64,000 nucleotides of DNA from Pithys albifrons albifrons (Eukaryota > Chordata > Aves > Passeriformes > Thamnophilidae), in NCBI RefSeq assembly GCF_047495875.1, contig NC_092497.1, positions 57,342,977 through 57,406,976 of the forward strand, in the 5' to 3' direction. This document shows positions 52,611 through 63,908 of this stretch, piece by piece (the stretch's first letter is position 1; each line of letters opens with the position of its first letter). Made by a program: the position numbers and the translations under genes. The notes beneath the pieces were generated by a model. The model did not search any database and had not been told where the DNA came from. It saw nothing but the letters and a program-made list of their open reading frames with translations.

Positions 52611-55600
52611 CAATTAACCAGCTGTCCTTGCCACCAAGTATCATTAGCTGTAAATTGATTCCCTGGAAAGCATCCTGATTAAGTATTTTTCTCATCAAAC
52701 ACTGCACTGTAGAGTTAATGAGGATTTATAGATCAATGTGGTAAATTGCAACAGCTTCTTACTTGCAGAACTAGATTTATTTGTGTTTCATCAGAACTTT
52801 AGGTCAATAGTGTCTGTCACGCTGCAGAGGATTAGGATTCAGTCCAGGTCATGCTACAGACAAGGCACTTCGGTGATTTTACCTTGTCATTCAAACACAT
52901 GTGGGAACTTGTTTGAAAGACTATGTATGTCTTAGCAGGACAAGTTGTGGGGAGCTGCTGAGAAATTCAAAAGCAACTTCATTATTTAATTTCACATTAG
53001 GACATACTTTAAAAATTGCAAGACTATGTAATGATATATTTCTCACAGTTGGTGTGGATTCATGTACCAATAAAAAAAAGACCCAGCACCAAATATATAA
53101 GTCAATTAAAATTAAGAGCTGAAATCAGGCCACTGTATTTTCATGTAAAACAGATGCTAGTGAACCTTGGAGTTTCAGCCCCCTGATTTACCTTAACATG
53201 TTCGTGGGGGTTTTTTTTCTCCATTGTGAATTATCAAAATTTGTTAGTTAAATTTACACTGTAACTGCTCTTTAAATTCCTCTCTAAAGTGGTGAAAGAT
53301 TTAGATTCATCTGTAGAGCTAAGCATTACTGGCAGAAGAAAAGAAGGGATCTGGCAATGTAGAGGATTTAAAATCTCCAGTGATAGCTATTTATCCAAGC
53401 AAAACCTGCAAACTTAATGCTGTTTCTGGACATGGTGGCTGGAAAACCTCAAAGAGCATCCAGCTGGCTTTGTTATGCACATATTTGGAAAGGTACCAGG
53501 GAGAGCTGCATGGCAATTTGGAAGTTGCATGAGGTTTTTCTAAATACTACAGGTGGTGAAGGCACTTTGTTGAACTGCTCCTTTCTTTAGCTCTGTTCCA
53601 CTAGTGCTTTCACTAATTACTTGTATACGAAGCACAACATCCTGTGCACGAAGCTCAGTCTGATTTCATTGTACAACCTTAAAAATTACACGCAATGATG
53701 AACAGGAAATATTTTGAGGGCACTTTGTGAAAATACTGTTTTAAAGATGCAGTGTAATAATTTTTTTCCTAGCAAATAGTCAGTGGTAACAGTTCAGCAA
53801 ACCAGTGAAGTTATTATTATTATTAATTACATACTACATATATTTTTCTAACTAAGACATAAGAGAAACCTAAGTTTTCTACTCTTTTTATTTAGAAGGG
53901 AAGAATTTTGACAGAATGGGGATAAGGCAGCAGCCACAAGGGGCTAAATTGGTGCTACTGACCATTAGGTTTTAAGGGCAGGACTCTGCCCTGGCCACTG
54001 CAATCCTCACAGCTTTGATACCCTCTCCCCCATCTTTGTTATTCTTCCTTCAGCCACAGCACATCCCAAAACTGTTGCTTAAGAGAAAATTACTTGCACT
54101 GAGAAGGGCTGAATCCCACAATTCTGCCACATTTCCTCAAGCTGGTGCTCTGGTGTAGGTAAGGAACTGGAGGCGTGGCCTTTTTCCAGCGAGAATGAGA
54201 GATCATGCTCACAGCAACCAAAGCATAACGAGTCCTTCAAGGTGCCCAGCTCTTAGGAAGCTGAAAAGCTATACTGAAAGTTTCCACAGCTGCAGCTGTG
54301 GGATAAACCCTCCAATGCACAAGCAGAGTATTTGTGTACTCTGACTCCCATGACAGGTCGTCCATGCAGCCTTCACACAATATGAAACATTGTTGTCCTC
54401 AGAAATACATTTATGCTTCCATAACCATCGATTTGGAAATTTGCAGGAATTCTGCTGTGAATGCAGTTTGGGAAAGAAAAGCCTCAGCAGAGCAAACAGG
54501 GCAGGCTGAGGCTGCCACCGTGTGACCATGCCAGCCAGGAGGCAGGGAAAGCCAGGATAAATCCCTGACATCTCCCCAGGGAGTCCAACATACGAAATTC
54601 AAGACTGGAAAAAAAAATTAAGCTTGCCAGCGTAATACTGTGACTATGAGCTGTGCTGTTGTTTTTCTTGGTTTTTAATCTGTGGGAGGTGATGGATGAT
54701 GTTTCTGACTAGGCAGACATTCAAAATCAGTCTGGTGTGGAACCACATGTATTATTTACTGCATATCATTGAAATCCTGCACAAAATACAGAACTCATTT
54801 TCTTGAGGACTTTTCTATTGGGGCTTTCATCACTTGGTGAAGAGTAATGAGTATGGGATTTTTCAGCTTGTCTGGAGACTGAGATGTGCTACTCACTCTG
54901 TACCAAAGGGGGAAGTGAGGCACAGAGAGATCAAAGGCATCAATTTTAAGTACTGAATTTGTGAAATCTGATTTATTCCCTTTTAACCCACTTACTTAGG
55001 TACCACTGTATATATTCAAGGCATTGGTGCTTGCCACCAGCTGCAGCTCTGAATGCTCCAGCTCTGCTGGTGAAAGTTTTGAGATTCTTGTCAAGCACCC
55101 AGAAAAGGACTATGAGTAATGACTGGTACATGGAAATGTACAATTACAGAAAGTTCTGTCCAAGTGATCTGAAAATCACTGTGCTAGAAATCTGTAGCAG
55201 GGCAGCACGGCCTGGCAGGCTGGGAAGGGTGTATTTCCAACTGGGAATGCTGTTTATTGGCATACCTGTTTCTCCTAACAGTGCATCAGGGTTGCTGCAG
55301 ATCCTTCATCCATGTACAGGTTGAGAGCAGGGGGGAGAACTGACTGGGGAATGCATCTCTCAGGCTGAACTGATCCTGAATCAAATGTTTTAAAGTGAAG
55401 TCACTGTCTGGTTACTCCTGTCTGGAAGACCCTTCCTCCTCAAATTCAAGCTTTTTGTGTACTTTTTTCATTCCAAATTTCTACATAGGACGTAAACAGG
55501 AGGCCATCAAATCTTCTAATATGTGCAGAAGAGTGACGTACCTGAAGACACAGCTAAATCTTGTGTAAATTTTAGCCTTCCAGTTTAAAACAGTGTCTGG

Positions 55601-55862
55601 TCCTGAGGACTTCTGACATGGCACTTGCCTCTGCTGAATTCACAGGTGAGCAGCCACAGTCCCAGGCTGACAGGCAGTGGCAGCTGCTGACCTGCCTTCC
55701 TGAGTCTTCACCACTAATGATAATCCATAGCTCTCAGGTTTTGTTTTTAGATAGCCAGCTAGATTAAGTGAATGTACCCATTTCACTGCAGTCCTCCAAA
55801 AATTCCATCTGAAAGCAACAAGAGGGATACTGTGCAATGATTTTGATGGTAGGTGATTACAG
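52611..55862. other. Intergenic sequence, nothing recognised
   Basis: About 3.2 kb with only short low-complexity runs, for example a TTA run near 53812. No gene or clear repeat was seen. Confidence 0.5.
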
Positions 55863-56222
55863 TAATCATAGAATGGATTGGGTTGGAAAAGACCTCCGAG
55901 ATCATCAAGTCCAACCCTTGGTCCAACTCCAGTCCATTTACCAGATCATGGCACTCAGTGCCACGGCCAATCTCAGCTGAAAAACCTCCAGGGATGGGGA
56001 ATCCACCCCCTCTCTGGGCAGCCCATTCCAATGCCTGATTACTCTCTCTGGGAAGAATTTTTTCTGATCTCCAACTTCAATTTCCCCTGGCAGAGCTTGA
56101 GCCTGTGCCCCCTTGTCCTATTGCTGAGTGCCTGGGAGAAGAGACCAACCCCCACCTGGCCAGAACTTCCCTTCAGGTAGTTCTAGAAAGTGATGAGGTC
56201 ACCTCTGAGCCTCCTCTTCTCT
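55863..56222 (-). mobile_element. CR1 LINE 3' end, minus strand
   Basis: Antisense CR1 from AATCATAGAATGGATTGGGT through GGGCAGCCCATTCCAATGCC to CTCTGAGCCTCCTCTTCT. It is very similar to the copy at 57463 and to the plus-strand copy at 11525, so the three belong to one fairly young subfamily. Confidence 0.95.
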
Positions 56223-57462
56223 ATGATGTCTGTTGCAGAAGGTCATTGACAAGAGATGTGGCACCAAATCAAATGAGCAAATGAGTAAAAGGCACTTATC
56301 TGGTTCTCAAAATGGTATTTCCAGATTTGGTAACTGCTTGCTCTGAAAAGCCTATCATGACTCATTGGTACCCTCCTGCAGGGAACATTCAGTTCTAGGG
56401 AGAAGAAGGAAAAAATTCTAAAACATCTGTAGCTGAAAAGCAGGAACACCTTAACAAAAATAGGCAAATGGTACCCAAAATTCAGGAAGTATTCTGGCAA
56501 AAGGTGAAAAGTCTTCATTCCACAGTAGAACAGCCTTGAGTGTTAGTACAGTTTTTTCACTAGGAGATGATTTTTATAGTATTTTTCATCAAGCTCCGAG
56601 TTGGTAATTAGTGCTTTTACCAAACCCAAAGGATAAATGATCACAGTTCTGTACTGGGAGGTGTGAGAAAACCTGCAATTTCTTTCCTGTTTTTCTCCCT
56701 TCTATTCCTCCCCTCTAAACAACTTACCAGGAGGGGGCACAAACAGAATTTCCAAGAGTTCTGCTATTAACCAGTCTTCTGCTATTGTCCCGTCTTAAAT
56801 CAAACCTGTGTGCCGGTAAAAAAGAGTACAGAGGGCCATTTGTGTGTTTATCTAAGTCGGTTAAAATGCAAACCAAGAGTGGGCAGGTCACACCTCACTG
56901 CAGTCACAAACACACCCTTCACTGTGGCTCCCCACGCACTCTGTGCTGCTTGCGTCTCACATTTCCTGGCAGGTTTTTTTTTCCAGCTTCCATTGACTGT
57001 TTTTCATGTCAATAGCTTGAAAACCCTTGTATACTATTTCAGTGACCCTCCCACATGCAGAGAATGTGCCCTGACGAGACTAATGCCTGCTCGTTGATAC
57101 AGCAGATCAAAAGTAGAAGCCTGAACGATCGTCATTATGTTAAATGCTTTTCTGGTTTGCCCATTCCCATCTCTCTGCAGTATTTTCTTTCTCTCCAGTG
57201 CAGCTCTAATAACACCAGAGCAGTTGCTTTGCTGAAGAGCTTCCCCAGAAAACAGCTCTGCTGCACTGTGTGCAATTAAGGAACTGATCAGTTGAACTTA
57301 GAAAAAAATAAAAAAGAGCGGCTGGTTCTTTTTTGCACCTAACAAAGCAGAAAGGAATCTTACAGAGAGCTGCCTTATTCTCCAGTTTTATCCCTGCTGC
57401 TATTGTTTTTACACACACTATATAAAAAAAAAATATTCCATGTGTGCACACACAATTTATTA

Positions 57463-57870
57463 AGAATCATAGAATCATAGAATCAATTGGGTTGGAAAAG
57501 ACCTCCAAGATCATCAAGTCCAACCCTTGGTCCAACTCTAGTCCATTTACTAGACCATGGCACTCAGTGCCACGGCCAATCTCAGGTTAAAAACCTCCAG
57601 GGATGGGGAATCCAACCCCTCTCTGGGCAGCCCATTCCAATGCCTGAGCACTCTCTTTGCAAAGAAGTTTTTTCTGCTCTCCAACTTCAATTTCCCCTGG
57701 CAGAGCTTGAGCCCGTGCCCCCTTGTCCTATTGCTGAGTGCCTGGGAGAAGAGACCAACCCCCACCTGGCCAGAACTTCCCTTCAGGGAGTTCCAGACAG
57801 TGCTGAGGTCACCTCTGAGCCTCCTCTTCTCCAGGCTAAACACCCCCAAGCTCCCTCAGCCTCTCCCAAG
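57463..57870 (-). mobile_element. CR1 LINE 3' end, minus strand
   Basis: Antisense CR1 beginning with two copies of the terminal 8-mer (AATCATAGAATCATAG) and running through CCCCCTTGTCCTATTGCTGA to CTCCTCTTCTCCAGGCTAAA and slightly beyond. It is in the same orientation as the copy 1.6 kb upstream. The 1.2 kb between them shows nothing else. Confidence 0.95.
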
Positions 57871-58689
57871 AGGGTTCCTCCCAGGTACCAGGTTTCTTTC
57901 TGAAACAAGCTCAGTGGAGAAAAACTGTATCCGAAGATTTTCAGAAGACACAAAATAGTTTGGGTATTAGTTATTTTTCATCTGAACTTTCAGAAAGGAT
58001 CCTGTCCTAATGCTGAGATCTTCTCTCACACAGCTGCATCCCCTGATATCAGGCATGCTGCACACTAGGTATGAATTTCTGTGTGAGTCAGGCGCCTAAT
58101 CAGCCTTGAGGACCACTCTCACTACCTGAGGTTAACTGAAGCTCATAAGTGGCACTTTCCTCCACCTGTGTTACAAGTCACATGGCATTCAGCAGCAGAG
58201 ATAAGACACATTCAGAGAGCAAGATAAGCAAATCTTCCACAGTATTGGATAGACACAGCTGAATTTCTCAATTCAGCTTTCTGCTAGTTTTCTTGTGTCA
58301 ATCCTATAAAAAGGACTGACTTGCACTTATCAGTTTTCCACATGACAAAATTCCTGTTCTGCTGACTTTGAAATAGAGTCTTCTCAGCAGTAAGTCCAGA
58401 GCAGTAACAACTTACTCAAGGAAATATGAGAATAGGTGAATCCAGTGCTTCACCCTTCCTAGCTCCCTGTCAGTGGAAATCTCCAAACCTGTACAGTTTA
58501 AGTAAAAATATAAATGTAATGGAAAGCCATATGTTTGTGAAAAAAGCAGAGAGGAATACTGAATGCTCTTAAGATTTTTTGCATGCCTGAAATGTTAAAA
58601 TTGCTCACCCTTGCAGAGTTTTGATGACTTAGGAGCAGCTGAAAGCCTCCTAATTTCATGCACAGAACATTACCTGTACTTCATTTCAG

Positions 58690-59222
58690 CAGCTTTATTG
58701 TTATGTGTTTAACTAAAAATGAAAAGTTGTAGAAGGAAGAGTTTGCAGCTTGCCAGAAAGAACAGGAAACTGTTACATAACAGGGAAAGGAAGACATGAG
58801 CTTCTCTACAGTGGAGGCAAAACTGACACCAAGTTGCTTAGGTTATTTTCATCCCACAGTATCTCTGCACATTTGGAATGAGTCATCTAAGGATTAGCAA
58901 AAAAGGGCATTACAGCAAAATGAGGCATTTTGTCCTGAGAGGATAACAGTAAGGCATGGAGACACTGCCATTCTACCAACAAAATCTGAAGTTCAAATAC
59001 AAGATGAAAACTTGTGCTTTTACTAGGCTGTGCCTGATTTTGGTAACACCAAATTTCCTTCTTAATGCCCATGCAAATGAACCAGTGGGCACCTGCAGTA
59101 CTCTCACATTCATAAAGTAGCAAAGTGGATTTGGCTAAGGAATTTGGAGCTATTACAACTTCTTTCAGTCTGCCACAGTAGTTCCAAACTCTTTGATAAC
59201 AAAATGTGACACAAGACTATGC
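58690..59222 (-). other. GIN1: GIN1 probable 3' UTR
   Basis: The first AATAAA on the complement below the stop is at 58694-58699, which would give a 3' UTR of about 0.55 kb. No repeat is seen in it. The assignment is inference from the signal only. Confidence 0.45.
58694..58699 (-). terminator. Candidate GIN1 polyadenylation signal
   Basis: AATAAAG on the minus strand, about 525 bases after the GIN1 stop codon; no earlier canonical signal was seen between them. Confidence 0.4.
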
Positions 59223-59518
59223 TTAAGTATCCTCTGTCTTGGTCTGAAGTGTCCAGCAAGGGGAAGGCCATTGCTCTGGCTTTGCAGTAATTGATGCAAT
59301 GCAATGATCTTCTCTCAGCTCAGACTCGAGTTTACCATCTGTTGATACTTGGTCTTTGCAGGCTGCAGGTGAAATTTGTACAGCAGATATGACATCACTT
59401 GTGTAGGCATTTATTTCCCCTTCGACAGAGTCTGGTTGTCTTGAATTATTGGATCTTTCAGATAAGCCAATATAGTCGTGGTCAACAACTACTGCCCCTT
59501 GTAGACAGTAATGGTTGT
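59223..59518 (-). CDS. GIN1: GIN1 last coding exon, frame-shifted C-terminus
   Basis: 296 bases from CTTTTGCAG to the stop TAA (59223-59225 on the complement). It reads D-N-H-Y-C-L-Q-G-A-V-V-V-D-H-D-Y-I-G-L, which matches the start of the human last exon, then a poorly conserved acidic tail ending T-K-T-E-D-T. The last 18 or so residues do not resemble the mammalian end. A neighbouring frame does (F-P-L-L-D-T-S, then G-Y-L-S). A 5-base tandem repeat at 59296-59305 accounts for the shift. The total length is close to the human tail. Confidence 0.88.
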
Positions 59519-62500
59519 CTGCAAAAGGAAAGCAGCCATTAGATCAGATACCTTAAGTCATAATTCAAACATTAATGAGGTGCTAACTTTCTTTTCAAAA
59601 CAATTTCCACTAGAGGACAAAAATGAGTCACAGCTGACTGATAATGTGAATTTTCTAATTTCACTGAGCATCAAATGTCTGGCATCTTGTTACATACACA
59701 AAATGCTTGCAATGTTCCACCTCAAGGGCTTTTCTTAGTTAGGTCAATGACTAAGTTGATGTTTGTCACAGTCACCTACTGAACTAATACCTCAAATGAA
59801 TGGACAAACAGATTCTTTTTAGTTGTGCATGCACAGAGAGAAATGGGGTTTCTCCAAGCTCTTGCTAGGAAATCTTAATGCAACACAACAGGCTTTTTTA
59901 AGCCATAAAAAGTAAGTAAAAAAAGAAATAAATAGAAATCAAACTCTATCCCGGCCAAAATCAGGGCAGTCACTTCCAGGAAAAAAAGGGAAGAAACTGT
60001 GTTTACACACTGTTTCTGCAGTGTTCTCAGTGATAAACATATCAGGTTCTGATAATACAACTACTTTTTATACAGTGACAGTTTACCACAGTTATTGCAA
60101 TAGCTGTGTGTTATCTACATGCCTGATATGCCTGTGACTCCCTCCTCATGCATCAGCAATTTAATGAGGAACTGGAAGGCACAGAGGGATCATCTAAGGA
60201 AAAGTAGTGGCCTGGAGACAGGACATGAAATCAGTGTCTTTGTTATGGAATTTTTAACTGGCAACTGGCATTAATATCAGCCTCTTATATCAAATTCTAG
60301 AATTAGTTTCAGCTTTGCAAATCCTTTGGTTTCAAGAAGTGATGGAAGAATAGAAGACTCTTGATGTAGTTTATATATTTTCAAGAACCAAAGCTTAACC
60401 AATAGGGTGAGAATTGTTCTGCTTTTCAAGAACGTGAGGTGAAAAGCAGCTTGTTCTGTGACAGAAGTTCGCTGAACACCAAGTACTTATTTTCCTCCAA
60501 ATGCCTGTGGTGACTCAAACACAGCATGAACAGGAAAGAAACAGCTGCCACTGTTTGAGTGACACGGGCAGCACTGCAAAAGAACAGGCTGAATGTCTCA
60601 CACAAAGAGTGGCAGTCGCTCACCCAAATCTTTGGGAATGTCTACCTGTCCTACAATGACAATTTTATTTGCTCTGGTAACAGAAACATATTTACATCTT
60701 GAGAAGCACAATTAAAAATGGACTATTCAAAAGTCAGTTCTCTGATACTTTAAGGCTTTAGAAGACACTCTGATGTTAAAAAAAAAGAAGTCCAAACATG
60801 TACCATCTGCACTAGTCAGGCTAAACAAAAAAAAAAAGAAAAAATTAATGTCAATTCTGTTTAGGCCAAAAGAGAAACAGAATCAGAAAATGCTCCTTGA
60901 ACACAGTTCAACCTGCTGATACTTCCAGCATGTTTTCACCAGCCAGGATGAATGGAGCCAGACCAGAGATTAGAAGCAACTTTAATAGAGGCTATTTTTA
61001 AAAAGACTTCAGACATGATTCATTACCTCTGTTCCATGCCCTGCATAGGTTTGATGTCACTCACACTCACTGTTCTACCTTCTGAAAACTGGTTATTACA
61101 TTATTGTGCAGCATTAATTTAATTTCCACTGGTGAGAGAATGATACTTGTTCATCCTCATAATGCCAAGACATGGCAGAGAAGTTAAAAAAACAGAACAA
61201 ACCCCAAACCTTTTCTACATAAGTAAAAACATAAATTAAAAAAGAATTTCATATGTACACACACACCTTTTCCACTGGGTCCTCTTATGTATGGCTTGAG
61301 GTGAGACATTTTGATGGGTCTTTTCAACCTGGATCCTGTGGCATCTCTTAATATTGCACAGCCATTATCTGTGATATAATCTATAATGCAAGGACCAACC
61401 CATTCCGACTGGAAATGACCATCTTTCCAGCAGTTTTTTCTCTGCCTGAGGACTTCATGACCAACTTTAAGTCGAAGGGTATTTAATCGTTTTGGCTTCC
61501 TTTTGACTGTTATTTTGTTTCTGATTTTTTGTTCTTCTGAAGTGTTTTTCTCCACCTGCAGAAAGGATGCATAAGAATTACATTTTCTTTTTTCCAAAAG
61601 GAATGATGCATTTTTATAGCATTGGTTAACAGTGCATAAACATAACATTGAGTTGGTTTGGATGTATATAGTTCATAATGGTGAAAGGCTGAAGAGTTAT
61701 GAAGAAACTGATTTCATCTTCATAAATAAACAGATCATTGGTGTCGCAGGTCTGGCCTCACTGTTGCCAACCCTGGACTGGCCCCCATTCCCCCTCCCAA
61801 AACCTTCCCAGCAAAGGAAAGGAAAAAAACCACTGAAAAGAAATGCACTCTAAAGAAATTGAACTGAATAAAAAGAATAAATTATATTTTCTAACATTCA
61901 CAAACCACACTGTATACACAGTACATAGGATTCCACCCCCAGGGGAGAGGGGAGGGGGAAAAAGGGGACTGATTAGCCAGAAAATAGGGAAGACACCAAC
62001 CCAACCTAAGGAAACCAAATGAATCAAAACAAACACAATTAAAAACCTCAAGGAAGGGGAACAAGAATGAAACAATCTCATCCAGGACAGGAGAACCACC
62101 AGCAACCCGAGGGACCAGATTCCAACCACCTCCCACCAGCTCCGCCCACGTGGAAGACACGTGTGGAATACTTGTAACTTTCTTAGGTACAATGGTTACT
62201 GAGGAAGCCATGGGTCAAACCACTACAATAGGCAACAGTTTTCAGCCTCTGTACACAGGCAGCCTCCTAAGACAGAAATAGTAAACTTTAGACAACAGAT
62301 CTCTTTTAAGGCACTCCCTCCAAATAGATATGAGATTTGTTACACTGAAGTACAGGGATCACAGGGGAAGGAAAACAAACTAAAAACCACCACACAAACC
62401 CCAACACTGTTTTAAAAGGTTAGTTATACTTTCAGCTTCAAGCCTTTCTGTCTCTTTTATCTTCAGTCTTTCTACTGGTAAAATTTGAGCACATAACATT

Positions 62501-63908
62501 TACCTGACAATCTGAGGTTTTCTCTTCTTCCAGAGCTTGACTGACTTTTTTAGTTGCTTCAAATATTTTGGCAAACATACTGTATTCTCCATCCACACAT
62601 ACATTCCTTGGCTCAACAACATGTGGGTTACGATTGAACATTTGGAAATAGGGGGTGTTTTGATCTGGCTCCTATTTAAATGGGGACCAAAAGCAAGCAA
62701 ATTTAGCACACAACTTTGCAGATATTTTGGGGGAATTCAGTCAAAAAAGGAAGAACCTTAACATACCAAATTTGTCAAATTGAAAGCATAAGCAATAGCA
62801 GACAAATGTTCATCCCAGTCATCTGGATGGTCAATGCAGTACTTGTTAAGGAAAGCTTTGACTGTCTTGGACATTCTTTCATGTACATCATCTGTCTGAG
62901 GGTAAGACAATACAATTTGCTTCATTCCGAACAGTGCAAACAGCTCTTCATTTATCTTCAAAGGAAAAAGAACACAATTACTGAATGTTTCCTCTCTTCT
63001 TTATCCCCTTTCAAGTAAACAGTTTTCCACCCCTCTTGTTGATATGATGGTGACTGAGGAAAGTCTTACATATAGATTGGGACCAAACACTGCAGGGTTG
63101 TGAGAGCTAAACGAGTAAGTAAGCTCAGGAGCCAGTAATTGATGTTTTCTAACCACATTTCTGCCACTTAACTCAATCTGTCATTTCCTTTGTATCACAG
63201 TCTGATGATTTCACCAACTCCAAGAGGATCAAAGTGTGATAAATTCTTCAAAATCACTGTAGGCCAAAGCCAAAACCACCCCTGGCTGTTGCTGTACTGG
63301 ACAATGTGGATGAATGACATACAGCACACTGGTATGCAAAAATTTATTCTAGCCAAAGGAGTGACAAAACCTGACTATGACTGCCAGGAAATAATTTTGC
63401 TTTATTCTTTATCCAAAGAATAAAGCCTGGGAAATGTTGCACAATGTTACAATTTTCTCTATGTGCTAACTTATTTTTTAATTTTTCAATTAAAGAAAAC
63501 ACTAAAGCTGTCCTCAAGAATGGCCTAAAGTTCAAACCTAACACAGACGAAGATCTATTTTCTCTTGAGAATAAAAGATTAACCAGACATGTAAATATTT
63601 ACCTGATAAACAAGCTCCTTCCCTTGATCAATAGGCATTTTTTGAGGTGGCCCATATAAGAAAAACACATTTATGATTGCCTTAGCAATTTCAGCTGCTG
63701 AAGTGTCATGCAGTGGTAAGATAACAGTCCATCTTGTAAACAAATCTGTCATAATTATGATGTATTTATGACTTCTGCTGGTAACATTAAAAGGCCCCAC
63801 TAGCTCCATAGTGACAGCTGTCCATGGGTCCTCTGCTTTGATAGGGTGTGCTTTGGGCACACTGGGGGTTGTGCTCTTTGCCACTTGGCAGTGCTGGCAG
63901 GCATAAAC
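59223..63908 (-). CDS. GIN1: GIN1, gypsy retrotransposon integrase-like 1 (five 3' exons)
   Basis: A host gene derived in vertebrates from a Ty3/gypsy-type integrase; its present role is not known. Exons in coding order: 63908-63603, 62955-62767, 62671-62504, 61555-61267, 59518-59223. All have AG/GT boundaries and compatible phases (0,0,0,0,1). They cover from V-Y-A-C-Q-H-C in the zinc-binding region through the integrase core to the stop, about 416 codons of a protein that has 522 residues in human. Earlier exons lie beyond position 64000. The gene converges on PAM, as in human. Odd points are Glu for the first catalytic Asp, a C-terminal frame shift relative to mammals, and a solo LTR in one intron. 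Confidence 0.94.
59519..61266 (-). other. GIN1 intron, nothing recognised
   Basis: About 1.75 kb between the last two coding exons of GIN1; AT-rich with a poly-A run near 60825-60845 and no identifiable element. Confidence 0.55.
61267..61555 (-). CDS. GIN1: GIN1 exon, C-terminal SH3-like/chromodomain-type region
   Basis: 289 bases, acceptor TTCTGCAG, donor GTGTGT. After a basic stretch (K-R-K-P-K-R-L) it reads LRLKVGHEVLRQRKNCWKDG, then SEWVGPCIIDYITDNGCAIL and RLKRPIKMSHLKPYIR. This is the small barrel typical of the C-terminal part of gypsy integrases and is the best conserved part of GIN1 here. Confidence 0.95.
61742..62227 (-). mobile_element. Solo LTR in GIN1 intron, 486 bp
   Basis: On the minus strand it runs TGTAGTGGTTTGACCC to CCTGCGACA, so it has TG/CA ends. 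The flanks ATTGG (61737-61741) and ATAGG (62228-62232) are a 5-base target duplication with one mismatch, as expected of ERVL-type elements. Two CACGTG-type E-box sequences lie near 62148-62163. Its orientation is my best reading and could be the reverse, since AATAAA motifs occur on the plus strand near 61868-61882. No internal retroviral sequence is present. Confidence 0.7.
62504..62671 (-). CDS. GIN1: GIN1 exon, core to C-terminal linker
   Basis: 168 bases, phase 0 both ends, acceptor TTAAATAG, donor GTAAAT. It reads E-P-D-Q-N-T-P-Y-F-Q-M-F-N-R-N-P-H, the conserved end of retroelement integrase cores, then an acidic linker with Y-S-M-F-A-K-I and E-E-E-K-T-S-D-C-Q. Confidence 0.93.
62767..62955 (-). 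CDS. GIN1: GIN1 exon, integrase core
   Basis: 189 bases, phase 0 both ends, acceptor CTTTGAAG, donor GTATGT. It reads INEELFALFGMKQIVLSY and ends HLSAIAYAFNLTNL, matching the human exon. The Glu of V-H-E-R (codon 62878-62880) is the likely counterpart of the third catalytic acid; its spacing from the second Asp is about 33 residues, near the usual 35. Confidence 0.94.
62956..63602 (-). other. GIN1 intron, nothing recognised
   Basis: 647 bases between two integrase-core exons; no repeat or other element seen. Confidence 0.6.
63603..63908 (-). CDS. GIN1: GIN1 exon, zinc-binding end and integrase core start
   Basis: 306 bases, phase 0 both ends, acceptor TTCCCTAG, donor GTAAAT. The start V-Y-A-C-Q-H-C-Q holds the Cys-X2-Cys half of the HHCC zinc finger. 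The core follows: PWTAVTMELVGPF, YIIIMTDLFTRW, then INVFFLYGPPQKMPIDQG. The second acidic residue (Asp, codon 63627-63629) is kept. The first, Asp in human V-D-L-M-G-P-F, is Glu here (codon 63804-63806). Confidence 0.95.

Noticed and set aside
57487..57958. Open frames of up to 138 codons
   Set aside because: They are translations of the CR1 3' end at 57463 and recur in the copies at 55863 and 11525.
61758..62211. Minus-strand open frames of 106 and 144 codons in the GIN1 intron
   Set aside because: They fall within the solo LTR and show low-complexity hydrophobic translation with no retroviral protein features.
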